Source of the DNA: Strigops habroptila
Taxonomy: Eukaryota > Chordata > Aves > Psittaciformes > Psittacidae
Direction: 5' to 3'
Length of the DNA stretch: 64,000 nucleotides
Assembly (NCBI RefSeq): GCF_004027225.2
Contig: NC_044283.2
Location: 32,820,707-32,884,706 of the forward strand
Shown: positions 1 through 13,324 of the stretch, one piece after another
Layout of the letters: every line of letters starts with the position of its first letter
Numbering within the stretch: position 1 is the stretch's first letter
Program-made: the position numbers and the translations under genes
Notes under the pieces: model-generated
Told to the model about the DNA's origin: nothing
The model's database searches: none
Seen by the model: the letters and a program-made list of their open reading frames with translations, nothing else

Positions 1-3000
1 AAACAAGCTCATTGAAGCTTGTTTGCTTCTGCATCTAATTCATTACCTGATCACTTCTAATTAGAACAGTTGGAATGGAAAAGCTGTTTTGTTCTGTGCA
101 GTTAACAATTATTTCCTCCCAGTCAGAACACAGGACCTTTCCTAGTGGGTTGATCTGCAAAAGAATACTGAAAAAAACAGGTTTGTTTGTACATCAGAAG
201 GAAAATGTTAAAGTAAAAAACTTAAAAGGAAACATTCAGGTTTTCTGTAACAGGAGGTTTCAAGGTAGTCAAAATATTTTAATTTTATACTACTTTTCTG
301 GTATTGGTAGCACTTTCCATTCCCAGCATTTATTTGCCAAAATACATAGTTCATTGTAATGATAATACACTTCTTTCATCTTTTTTTTCTTTTCCTGATC
401 TCCTTCCATAATCATAGCCAAATTTGCCTACAGATTCATGGGCTTTGGACCCCCAAAATTTCTCAGTAAGAAACTGTCATTTTTTGCTTTATGACAAAAT
501 TATAGGAAAAAACTACTATCATTTTACATACGAAAAGCTATGTGACAAACAAATGCACAGTGTTTGGGGCATTATCACCATTTCCCTAAAGCTATATGTT
601 GCTTGTATAGAGACTGTTGCTGCTGTCATGGGTGGGGACTAATAGCACAGAGGAAAGAATGCTGCTAGTTGAGAAATGATTGTTTGAAAGCATAAACAGA
701 AATATGCACACTAGCAGGAGGAAAGATGAAGCACTAAATAAAATAAACAAATAAAATAACATAATAGTAGTGGGTGTTTGAGTTCCACTCAGTAATAATA
801 AATACATTTAAAGTACCTCTGTAGGCTACCAGCTTTGAAGTGTGAAAAAAGAAAAGTAATGACTGATAACTGTTTGTGAGCATTCAATTTGTAATGGCCA
901 GAAGAAACAGCTCAGTTTGATACTGATTAAGGACTTATTACCTCTCTTTCAGCTCTGTGTCCAGTTGTACACTAAAATTACTCATTTTGACATATCTTTT
1001 TTCCTACTTGTATCTTTGAGCGTAACAAGTGAATGTCACTGTACCTTGGTAATTTGGGTATCATTACAATTAGCTGAAGTGCTTGCTTGCATAACTATAA
1101 ATCAACTGTGTGGTTTTGAGCTGCATGTTGCACTTGTGACTGATTTGTAATATAGCCAAGTTGAGAGGTGGTGTCAGTTCTCTGCTATTCTTCTATTAGC
1201 TCTGAAACAAAATCAGACTTGTAAGAAACAGTAAAATGTCATTAGGCAGCTCAAATAATCAAATTTACTTAAAGTATCTGAAACATTATTCATTTAGCAA
1301 ATGTATTAGGTGAATTAAAATGAATCTAACATCGTAACTTACAGCTTGCATCTCATACTCTTCTGTTAGCCTGGCTCAGTTTTGAATTGAAAGATTTGTG
1401 TGAAACACAAAGATCTGAACTCAAGTCAGGTACAGCATTTTCTCTAAATCAGCTGTCTTCTGGCTGCCTGTGAGCAAGAGGATTCTCTTTTTCTGGCCTT
1501 GCTACCATGAGACTACTTTTGACTATATTTCATCTACCCTTGGAAGTTTAGTCTGAAGTCCAAAAACCCACTTATTGGACCTCTTTCCGTTCCCTTTTTT
1601 ACTCTTTACGATTCAGCATGATTTAAAACTGAACTCCCAACTTTTAAAGCCACAGATGCCCATTGAAGTTAATGGTGCAACATCATCTTGCATCAGTGGA
1701 TGGCCTGGTCCTCTGGAAATAGGAAAGTTGATCCTCAGCATTTCTGTCCTGTGTGCTATGCCCAGTCTGTCTCACATGGCATCATGTCTCCAAAACTATC
1801 TCGGGGGGCCCAGGATCAATTCTCAGCCTTGCATCAAACGTAAGCCAACCCTTGAGAGAAGGATCAGCCACATTCGCCTTGCTACCAAATAGTAAACCTA
1901 ATTCTCAGATGTTAGCAGCAAACCTTCCCTGCCAAGGGCAGGTGTATAACCTAAAGGTGTATATAATATATGTGAGTTTGTTGCTCAAATCACAGAATGA
2001 ATGTGAGTAGATTCAGCTATTTGTTTGAGCTGCTGGGACTTTCACCCTCTGGTTCTGTACCCAATGCACCAGGAGTGTTAGAAGCTGCCTCAAATACAAG
2101 AAAAAATGAGAGGTGAGGCTTGGTTTAAGCATCGGCATCAAAAAACTCCCACAAAGAGGCCTGCCCACAGAAGCAAGAAATCTATACTTGGGCAATGGTG
2201 CTGCACACTGCTAGGGCCTCGGGGTGAGAATGTCATTTGTTCAAGCATATTGTATTTCCCTCAGCATTCCAGAATAAGTGCCAAGTCTTGAGAGAAAGAG
2301 CAGGCAGGTGATTACATGTGTGTAAGTGTGTAAGTGATTGTACTTGGGTACAATTAATGTACTCAATCTTAAGTCTGCTCATGACTAGTTTAGCACAGTA
2401 GCTAGGTAGTGTACACTGCATATCACCTCTGCCTCTACTTATCTCAAAAGAAAAGTATGCTCCATAAAATACTAGCTGTCAGATCCTTTTGGTTTGTATT
2501 AGCTGATTTGTGAACCAACCAAGCAAGACACAGAGCTAGACTAACCATCAGCGTACTGCACAATAAGCACAGTGTTTTGCAGGAAACTTCTACTTACATT
2601 GAGGTATGAAGTTTTCTTTCTTTTAAATTCAAGTCTTGAACTAAAAGAAATAAGAATTAGCAACAAGAAAAACACCTGTATGTTTTTAGAATATTTATAT
2701 TCCATGTAATCCTACTACTTCACAATATACTTTTGCTTGATATGTCAGAAAAGTATCAGATTTTTTTACTTCTTACCTTTCTATTTTCTCTTCAATATTA
2801 CCCGCTCCTTTCACTTGAATTGTTTATTTCTTTATTTAATGGATGAGGACAAAAACTGCCACAAGGTAATTAATGGAGGATATTCTCCAACCTGGGGAAT
2901 TGTACCTTTCTGGTGTCTCTTTTTTTTCTATCAAGTTGCAGGGACTTTACCCTCCTGGAGCCTTGCACAGAGGAGTTATGAGTTTCTTCCCCCTCTTCTC

Positions 3001-6000
3001 TCAAATACACATAGAATTAGTTGTACTTTTCCCTGCTATAAACCCAGAAAGAGGATTTCTGCTAGGGCTGGGAGTCCTAGACAATTCTGCTAAAAGTTGT
3101 CTGGCTCTATTTTCCCTTTTTTAAATCAAATTAATCAGTGGCAGCACACTATTTCTTCCTATTTCTGCTTTATCTTTTCAGAATTCCCCATTTAGAGGTC
3201 TTGATTCCTAAATAATGAAGCAATAAATTTAAGTTTTACAAAAAGTTGTTTCTTCAGAAGGAAAATAAGTTCTCCTTTTCTTGAATTCAGAATAACCTGG
3301 GGGTAGCCCTGGATTCTCTCCAAGATCTACGGAAGATGAGATAAAACAGCCTGACCACTGTGAGAGGAAGGAAGTGGGTGAGAAGAAAACATGATAATTT
3401 GGATTTTCAGATATAGTTGCATTAGAGAAATTAGAGCTAAACTTTGCCACTGATCTCCTTTGGTTCAGTAGCCTAAGACAGGAGATGTTTCCATTTCGAT
3501 ATTTCTCCAAGTTCTTCGTTAAACAAAACCTTGACAATAATAAAGCATTTCTCCTTTTTATTCAGCATTTTTAAATTTTCTTCATACAAATAGCCAGAAT
3601 TATTTAACATAATTTACTGTAATTTTTCTTCCAGTATGGAACAAGGCCAGTTTTGACTCTGCAAACATTTGATGTCTCACATTTAGATATTACAAAATCA
3701 AGGTCAGATATAGGTCAAGTCAAGCCCTCTTTTTATCTATCCCCTCCACTTTCCACAGTGTGCCCAAAGTCAGTGAAAGAGAAAAATGTCCAGGTAAATA
3801 CGTCTCATTTTGATCCATGTGTGCTTTTGATGTCCTTAGAGACAAAGTGTTTTTAAAATTAAAAATGGATTTTTTTCTATGCAGGTGGGATATTATGCAA
3901 TAAGACCCTAAACATCTAAACACCACATAATCTTCTGCTAAAAGGTAAGTGAAATCTGGCATCATTGATGCCAACAGAAATCTTACTATTCATTTTGATG
4001 AAGACAGGATTTCTTCCAAAGATAAAAACATTGGATATTGTTTTTCTTTTCATGATTCACAAAGTACACTCCAGAACCACATATTGCTACTGCTTCCCAA
4101 AATTTCAAACCTAATACAACTGCGGTGCGGATATGTTCAAACAGGCAACCTCATGAAGTTCAGGTGTAACAACAAGGGATCTGTTCACTCAGTAGGTCCT
4201 ACTCAGCATTTTGAGTAATCTCTGAAGCAAAATTCCAAATTATGGGACAGTTTATATACTGGGAATATTTATGATTTTAAGTCACCCAGATTGTATCACA
4301 CAATTTACTCTTTCTATGCTCAATCACACCCTTCTGCAGAGGCTGATGAAGACAGAGGGTTCATATGGCCACCCAACCCTTTATAAGCCTCTAGTCACAC
4401 AGCTACTCCTCTCAGAGCCAGACCCTGCATGTCACTTTGAGAGAGGCCCTTAACATTTACTAATCCTCCTGTCACATCAAGTTGGATGCCTGATCTGTCT
4501 TGTCAAGAGATAAAATGAGCACTGGGGAAAAGGACGTATGGGGAGAAAAGGAATACTAAGACTTAAAAGCCAAATGGAACTTCATAGAAAACACAACCCC
4601 AGAAAGAGCTGGGAGTGTAAATTAGTTCACAGTTCTTTACAACACAGCTAGTACAAATGTGATGAAAAGAATAAGCCTAAGACTGCACTTCTTATTGCTG
4701 AATATACTGTAATAACTCCTGACTTAGCACTGTGCTCCCAAATCCTGCACAAATGATGGGCTCACAGGCAAACCTGGAGCCTTTGAGGAATGTTTAAAGA
4801 GGTCTGAATTAGACAAAATATGTTTAAAATCTCATGCAGGCAGACCTCCCCCCACATCTTTAGAAGCCTAGGCATAAACTATTCCAACAAATGTCAGCTG
4901 TTGGAGACCATAGGGGATTTTTTTTGCAGTATTTTTATGAAATATTGTGTCACTTAGTGTAACTGTGTGATCTTGGTTGCTTAACTGACTTCAAGGGATT
5001 AGCTTCTGTTGAAAGATACTGCCTGGGATTTAGGAAAAGGCAGTCAATGGACTAATGCAAGGCTCGCTACTAGGTCTAAGTTGGAAGGGTGAAATATCTG
5101 GGCTCAATGACATTTGAATAGATTTACCTGTGGAGTTCTGTAGATAAATCAATCTTATACTGCCTTGTGGGCTGGCAGCCAGCATGTGAGAAAGGAACTT
5201 AATAACTTGAATAGGCTGACTAGAGGAACAATGGTATATCTAAGAGTTCTAAAATAAAGTGTCTTTTACCCTGTGGGTGTTTGGACAGAAAAATAAAGGG
5301 ATAATCAATGAGTAGATGAGAATCTCTGGTTCTGTGATACAGGGAAAAAACAGTATACCGGGCACAAAAGACTCTTAGAGGACTTTGACTCACTTCCTGA
5401 AAGCTGAACAATTTCTTGACAGACGAAACTATACAGAATATGTTTATTATTTTGGCTACAACTATTTTCTGTGTTATTTAAAGGGTAATTGTGGTTAAAG
5501 TCTCTTAGAAAATCTGGATGTCCTCTCTCAACTAACAGAAGCCTTGGAGAGTGCACTGTAAATCCAGCACACCTAAACTCTCATGAAAGCCCAGGTATCA
5601 TCAGTAATCTTGGGAATAAGGTGACAAGTGAAATGTTGCAGATAGGGAGCCAGTGTTCTCAGAGTTACTGCCTGCTCAAAGCACATGGGTATAATACCTA
5701 AGGACCTCATGAGCAACTAACCAGTGCTGTGGCATGACTAAAAATGCCTTTGTTGTTTTATTAGCCACCCGTATCTTTAATCTAACTGTTCCCATAGAGG
5801 CAACTGCCCCTATAAAATACACTTGTTCAGGTTTTCAAGCTGGATGTGAAAATGCTAAAAAATCCAAAAGAAGCATTCATTCACAGCATCTAACACTTTT
5901 ACCTACTTTGATTTTGTAATCATGTAGGGAATCCTTATAAACAAAATTTTCCTGAGTCACAGATTGTAAAGAAATGGATTTAGCTGAGATAGGTCACAAA

Positions 6001-8577
6001 GGACGTTCACTGCTTGTGAAGTTCAGATGCAGGTTTTTATTCATATCTAGTATTTCTTAAAGCTTTATAAACATCCAAACTGTATTTTATCATGCTGAGA
6101 TGGTGGCATTATTCAGATACATTGCTCTTGCTGATGTGTTACTAAACTAGCATGCTGGTAATAGAGCTCAGTAAGGGCTGTTTGTAATAGGACTTTACTT
6201 TTCTTATTGCTCTCTTAACATAGTGTTATAGACCATAGCTATACTATACATCCAATATAGTGCATAATACTGTTGTATTGAATTCTTACAAAGAATAATG
6301 CATTTCATCTTCATGGCATATGATGTCAGACACATGATATAGCGCAACCCATAACTGACAGATATATACCTACGCTTTCCCATAACTCCATTATTAACTA
6401 AAAATCCCATACTTAGAGGAAAGGATTCTGGATTTAGTAAAAAAGTTATCAGAAATCTATTGGAATTTACCTTTAAATTAACTCACTTTTTTATTTGTTT
6501 TTGTCTTCATAACTGTGGTCAGGTTTTATTATGTGCAGGTCAGAAGACAGTTAGATATATATTGAAATGGTACATTTTGTACTCGTCCACTGCAACTATG
6601 CAAAAATGTTATTAGGCAATTAAGTTTTTCATTAAGCAGGCCCTAAATATTCTTTAACTTTCCACTATCAAGATACTATATTCCTTAGCAAGAGAAAGTA
6701 ATTTCTTATTGGTTGTGCAAAAGCAAGCTTGCCTTTTATTTAACGTTTTATTTTCCATAATAAAAAATCACTTTGACCCTATTAGAGAAACAAGGAATGT
6801 CTACCTAGTGTTGTATGGCAATAAACACACGTGTGAACTGAATCCAAAGGTGGTTAGTGACTGAAAGCGGAATCTGGTGCCTTACTGTATGATTGCCTTG
6901 TTCCTAGGTCTCTGAAAGTTCCCTGCATCCGTACATGCAAACAGACATGCACACACACACGTAGACAGATGCACACACACAAATCCCCATGCACATGTAT
7001 ACATATCTAAACTCTGTGGTGCTATTACTAAGTCACCCCAAAATTGTTGCTAATCCTAAAAGTAAATTCCAAGCTTTGCTTGGAAGCAAGGTGTGCTTTT
7101 ATGCACCTTAACATCCCAGAGAGGAATGTTAAGGCATGAAGGAATTATGATGTGCTACAAGACTTGCCACTTGTGTTGGTACTGGGACACAAACCAGGTT
7201 CCTGAGCTCCCACAGCACAATGCATCTGTCCCACAAATGCATCTGTCCTTTACCATAACAGCTCCTACTCTCTGGAGAGGTTACAGAAAGGATGAGTTGC
7301 CAGGAAGATAAGGCCTATTCAGACCTCTCCTACAGGGACCATGTCCAGTTTCAGTGGAAAAAAGTAGTTTTCCAAAATATTTTGGCTCTGTTCCAAGCTA
7401 ACAGCAAAATACCAGAACTTTAATCCTGTTCTGACCTTTCTGTAGCACCCTTTACAACTGGCTGTCTGCTTCTTAGGAAAGGATGCCATGCATTTATGCA
7501 GCAGATGTCAGAGGCGGTACTATCATGAATAAAATAGCATTGCTAGAAAGATGATGAAAGCATAACTGAGTAAGAGAAAGGATCTCTTAAGGGTCACCTC
7601 TTTCTCCAATCCAAGATGAAGGCTTTTCTAAGCACACTGAATTTTAATTTTGTTCTTTGAGAATGTTTGGCTATCCCAGATTAAATAATTTGTTAATAAA
7701 TTAAACATACACTTGGGAGAAAAAGTACCAAGCAAACAAACAAAACACCTACAAAAATCCTCTACTTTTACACCGTTAGTAATTAATCTTGATTATCTCC
7801 TAAGCTACATGCATTTTGCCCTGGCTCTGCAATATAACTAAACTCAGGTGGCCAGTCTTCTATACTTACAGAGTACAGTGAGTGTAAAATAGCCATCAGC
7901 CACTCAGTCATTACTCTTTTCCTCTTGCTTTCTCTGTTAGCACTGCACCATAGATATTGATTATATTAATGAAGTAAAAAATGTTATCACTATAAAAGAA
8001 AGTGATTAAAATGCTAGCACTCATATTTACTCATGCATCTGTCTGTACAGATCAGTGAACGACATCCTGATTTTTTTTTAACAGGAGATAATCTCTTTCT
8101 AACATAGTTTCTCCTTTGTTGAAACATTATACTGTATCTTCTTTGTTGTGTGTTAATATGTATTTCAGCAGCTTTCTTTTTGTAAGTTATTTTTGCACAA
8201 GGAAGAACAGTTTAGGTCTGTACTGTATTTGAGAGAAAATTTACACAAGGGCCACAGAAAAGCTTCTATTTGTCCTGAATCTAATGCATTGGTCAGAACA
8301 CATACTTCAGGGTTGGGTTTTTTCCCCATATTTCTTTCTAAACACATACCTTAAAGTCATCATGACTCCTAATTAGATTAAATATAACAAGACATATAAT
8401 TACTTTCTTTGCATCTGCTCATACATACACATTTCCTCATCAGTAGAGATTCCATTACTTGGCCTTTAAATGTGGAATTTTTTTAATTAGCAGTGAAATG
8501 CTCTTTTTATTTCACTTACTTTTAGTTGCATTTTCTTATATACCAATGTGCCTGTAGTTTTTCATATCCATGGGTAA
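1..8577. other. Intergenic AT-rich DNA, no gene seen
   Basis: This stretch is AT-rich with stop codons scattered in all frames. The open frames present (up to about 120 codons) lack codon bias, recognisable domains or paired splice sites. It contains a short CA-rich simple repeat near 6.95 kb. The stretch near 1,645-1,700 faintly resembles old amniote interspersed repeats. It belongs to the gene-poor region 5' of FAT1. In mammals the region upstream of FAT1 is likewise gene-poor, which is known synteny rather than something shown here. Confidence 0.6.
6948..6980. repeat. Interrupted (CA)n microsatellite
   Basis: Two short runs of alternating C and A (ACACACACAC and CACACACAC) are separated by about ten bases of unrelated sequence. 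It is a simple repeat with no associated gene. Confidence 0.8.
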
Positions 8578-9529
8578 TGAGTGGCGTCCTTCAGGGGTCG
8601 GTGTCAGGACCCATTCTGTTCAACATCTTTGTTAGCGACATGGACAGTGGGATTGAGTGCGCCCTCAGCAAGTTTGCCGATGACACCGGGCTGTGTGGTT
8701 CCGTTGGTACGCTGGAGGGAAGGGATGCCATCCAGAGGGACCTGTACACACTTGCGAAGTGGGCCAATGCCACCCTCAGGAAGTTCAACCAAGACAAGTG
8801 CAAGGTGTTCCACCTGGGTCTGGGCAATCCCAGGCACAGCTACAGGTTGGGCGGAGAAGAGATTCAGAGCAGCCTTGAAGAGAAGGACTTGGGGGTGTTG
8901 GTCAATGAGAAACTGAACATGAGCTGGCTTCAGTGTGCACTTGCAGCCCAGAAACCAACCGTATCCTGGGCTGCATCAATAGGAGTGTGACCAGCAGGTC
9001 GAAGGAGGTGATCCTGCCCCTCTGCACTCATGACACCCCACTTGCAGTACAGCGTGCAGTTCTGGTGTACTCAAATAAGGACATGGAGCTGGTGGAGCAA
9101 GTCCAGAGGAGGCCACGAGGATGATCAGGGGGTTGGAGCACTTCCTGTATGAAGACAGGCTGAGAAAGTTGGAGCTGTTCAGCCTGGAGAAGAGAAGCCT
9201 GGAGACCTCATAGCAATATCTGAAGGGGGCCTACAAGGATGCCGGAGAGGGACTCTTCATCAGGGACAAGAGGTAATGGATTTAAACAGGGGAAGTTCAG
9301 GTTAGATACAAGGAAGAAGTTCTCTACTGTGAGGGTGGTGAGGCGCTGGCACAGGTTGCCCAAGGATATTGTGAATGCTCCATCTCTGGCAGTGTTTAAG
9401 GCCATGTTGGACAGAGCCTTGGGCTACATGGTCTAGTGTGAGGTGTCCCTACCCATGGCAGGGGGTTGGAACTAGATGATCTTAAGGTCCTTTCCAACCC
9501 TAACCATTCTATGATTCTATGATTCTATG
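8578..9529 (+). mobile_element. CR1 LINE fragment, 3' part of ORF2 plus 3' tail
   Basis: This 5'-truncated CR1 non-LTR retrotransposon starts inside the reverse transcriptase domain. The first frame reads a GSVSGPILFN-like motif and then the catalytic FADD box (8,673-8,684), followed by the thumb and C-terminal ORF2 region (DLGVLVNEKL, then in another frame NRILGCI and VQRRPRG). The reading frame is broken by indels and stops near 8,990 and 9,124, so the copy is dead. The end has the family signature: a TGGAACTAGATGATCTTAAG segment and three ATTCTATG units. It is the longest CR1 copy here. The first 150 bases are the best preserved, so the insertion is moderately old. Confidence 0.95.
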
Positions 9530-12500
9530 TCATTTCCTTTGATTTTTGAGGCCTGTGATTTTCTGTGGTGGTTTCTAAGATAAATATTCCCTCAGGAAAA
9601 CATCATAAACATTGAAGCATGGTACAGAAAATGTCAGAAACTACAGGCATTTCTCTGTGTCTGAAATGATCTGTTGGGTTTCCTGTTTATAATAAACAAG
9701 AAAAGCACGTGTTCCATTACTGCACTAGGTGTGAAATAGGACAGATCCCAGAGCACATTTTCTTTATATTTAACCAAACCCTGACATTTTAAAAAAGAGA
9801 CAATTCCTTAAAGGTTTTATGTACTAGACATGAGGTCCTTTACATTAACCCCCACTGGAAACTTTTTTAACTTCACTTGAAACACCGGACTTAAGTAGGA
9901 AACTTTCAATGAAAGTTGCTCATTTTATTGTTCTCGCATTTGTTTGTGTACAATCACATTAAAAACTGAAAGCAGCATGAAAATCAATGGCATCCAGGAT
10001 TTCTGTGCCAGTTGTGAGAGCATTCTATCTCAAGACAGAAGACATTTTAAAAATGCAATACATACCCTCTTTAACTTTATTCTTTCAGTGTCCTCACAGC
10101 GTCCTCTATTGTGGAGGAAATTGATTTTCTAGTTTGGTAGCTATTCTGAAATTAAAAAAATAACACTAGCGCAGAACAAATGAAGAATGACAACATTTAA
10201 TATTGAAAATCTAAAAAATTTCTATGGCACAAGAAATCCTTTCTTTTAATCTAAACTCATATTTAAATATCCTTCCGATATTTAAAAATGGGTCTAGATT
10301 AAAATTTAACTTAATTAACAGAAAAACTACTCAAATGAAATTTCCAAATATATCAATTTTAAAATGTCAAAACTTTTAGTATATAAAAAAAGTTATGCTT
10401 ACATCAAGTGCCTTAGGGGTGCCAAATATGTAATTTATTTGTAATTTTTTTTGGTCCAGCTTATGTGATCTAACATATTCAACAAAGGCACTGTGGCCTA
10501 TTAAGATATTTCAGTTCCCCAGCTGCTTTCTTGCAAAATAAAATGGGTTGCAATATCACAGCTCAGCGCATTTCTCCATCTGAAATCTTAGTTGAAAGTG
10601 TAACTAAAGGATGTATCACACTAAAGCACTTAGGTGCTAATCACTGCAAGGCACTTATTAACTCAGAAATGGTGCACAGATTTCTGAACAGTAAGAACAA
10701 AGCTGAATTTTATTGCCACAGTGCCAAGGGCTTGGCTACCATTGAGTCATTTCTGTGTTGGAAGATGAGAAGGGAGAAGCAGCAGCTGAGACAACAAAAT
10801 AGTAAAAAATAATAGAAGAGCTCAGCTACTCACTGCAGTAGCTGATGTTTATGATTCCTTCTAAAAGCAATGGTTTCTGCCATCACCTCCTAACTGCCCA
10901 GAGCAGGGCACCATGCCACACCATCTCCTGTCTCAGGATCAGCACCGGCAGCCAGACAGGCTTTCCAGGATGCTGCTGTAGACTACAGTCATTTTGTTGC
11001 TGCCAGACCTCTCTCTTCACAGGAAACCACACATTTTGTTTTTAGAATTGGCTCAGTGTTCATTTCTACTCCCTCTGCTTAGGAAGTGGGAATGTGCCAC
11101 TAAGGGGTAGGTAGACAGATAGAAAAAAATTAATTTCTTAATACAAAGCAGCTGTTTGCTTCCAAGCACAGGGCTCAGTCACCTTATAAACTCGACACTG
11201 TTTGTAATTTCATGACAAATGATGCCTGCTTGTGCAGCCCATGCCTGCTGAAGCTGATGGCTCAGTTGCCAGTATTCCAGTTCTCCATTCCCTGGCAAAT
11301 GTGTTTGGCTCAACATTTCCACCTTCACTTTTCACTGTACATTTATTTTTGTTCCCACCTGTGATGGGACTAGATTTCATTGCAAAGGGCGATGGCTTCC
11401 ATAAAGTGGAAATATTTCTCAACCTGATTAATTATCTGTTCACTCACAGGCCTTTTCCAGATGGCCTCCAATCTGCAAGATCATGAAAAACTTTGTCTTG
11501 CAACGTTAAGCATACTACATCTAAGCAGACAATCTTCTTTCCCTGGCATTATCAGGCCCAGATGCCTGCTTTTCTGACACATTTGCTTAATTGTTACATA
11601 GTAGTACCCACTCACACTAATGATAGATGTCACAATAATGATGTATGTCAGGCACATGAAGCTGCAAGCTTCAGGGCATTTATTGCAGCAATTCTGAAAT
11701 ATTTTGTCTTGCCAACCTCTTAGAATTAGATTGTGACAATTGCATTTATGTAAAGTGTACAGCACATCTTCAGTCTTTACCAGTTTATAACTAACCATTA
11801 TTTCTCTGTTTTCTTCCTGCTGCAGATATTGCATTGACTCAGCAGAGATTGTTACATTTCATGATGTATGTTACAAGTTCGTGTGTTCAGACCTACGGAT
11901 ACCTACATTGCTGTGATCCATATGAGTTGTGACCCTTAGTACATCATAATGATGATGTCCTCTGTTTTTTTCAAAGATGGAATAAAGGGGCCGAGTATAT
12001 AATCTAAATGTAGAGTCCCTAATCAGGAAGGAAATGTACATTTCCATCTGATTATATCCTCTGACCCAACAGTGACCGCCAATACATCCATTCTTGTAAA
12101 TATTTTCTATTTCTAGTGCTGTTGAACACTTGAAGATATCAGAAATAATAAAGGTATGTGTTGGACACAGGTCCATAGGAAGCACGTAAAGGCATGTAGG
12201 CAGTTGAAACTGATTCCTGTTGTCTACCAGAAAAACAAAGGGTCTTTTATTAAGAAGTGTGTCTTCTGAAACATTTAATTGGATGTGCTGTCACAGTGGA
12301 TCTGGGAACAGCAGTTTGGTTGCCTTGGGTAGCCACTCTCTCCTCTAGAACATGTTCCCATTTGCTGTAATGCACTATTATTATGAATTCCCATGCCTCA
12401 TCACCCTTTTTCATCAAAAAAGGCACACTTCTATCCAGGGTTATGTGGCCAACTTGTATCCAGGGATACGTGTAGTAAAAAGGTTCCACTGTAATATTTT

Positions 12501-13290
12501 TCTACTAAACATTTTAAAGAAGCTTAATCATTGTCACCTCAAAATGGATGGATATTTGGCATGATATTCTGAAGAAATATACATATTGAAGTTAATCAGA
12601 ACTGTGAACATTCAGTAGATTTTAAAAACTACAATTTTAAGAAAAAGATATGACTTACCATTTAACCACATCTGCACTGTAATACACACTGAAATAACTA
12701 TAAACATCTTGCAGTGACTTCAGCAGCCTGACCTCTAATTGTTGGCTGTGAATGTGCATGTAGCCATGCGTAAGTACATGTGGATGTTTGAATACTTGAG
12801 TTTTAAAAAATATCTATCAATCCAAATAAGTCTGTTTCACTGTTTATCACTGATGATGTTGAGATTATTTTCCCATACATGTTTGGATTGGATTTACTGA
12901 AAGAAGGGGGACAGGACATATTATGATAACGTTAAGTCTTCCCTTCATATTTGCATCTTAAGAGCTTCACAAAGAAATACATTAAATCCAACTAAGGCTG
13001 AAGTGAATCCTCAAAAGGAAAACTTGAAAGAGAAAACTGTCAGAAACCTCAGAGGCTAATTGCTGTGCAAATTCCACACAAGAAATAAAATGAAATACAG
13101 TAAGACAAATCAATGAGTCATCCTGTAAAATTATGTATTGGTAGATTTTCTGTGGCAAAGGAATACCTCAGAAGATGTTTGGGATTATTTTAAGAAAGCA
13201 AAGTTTAACACTGAGCATAAATGTAGGTTTGTGTTTAGGAGTCTTTATTATACATGGAGATCTATAGGTACCTAATAAAGTCAGGAGGAA

Positions 13291-13324
13291 GAATATATAG
13301 ATACACTGAATATATAGATACACT
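13291..13324. repeat. Perfect 17-bp tandem duplication
   Basis: The unit GAATATATAGATACACT occurs twice back to back with no mismatch. This is probably a recent replication-slippage duplication. Confidence 0.9.
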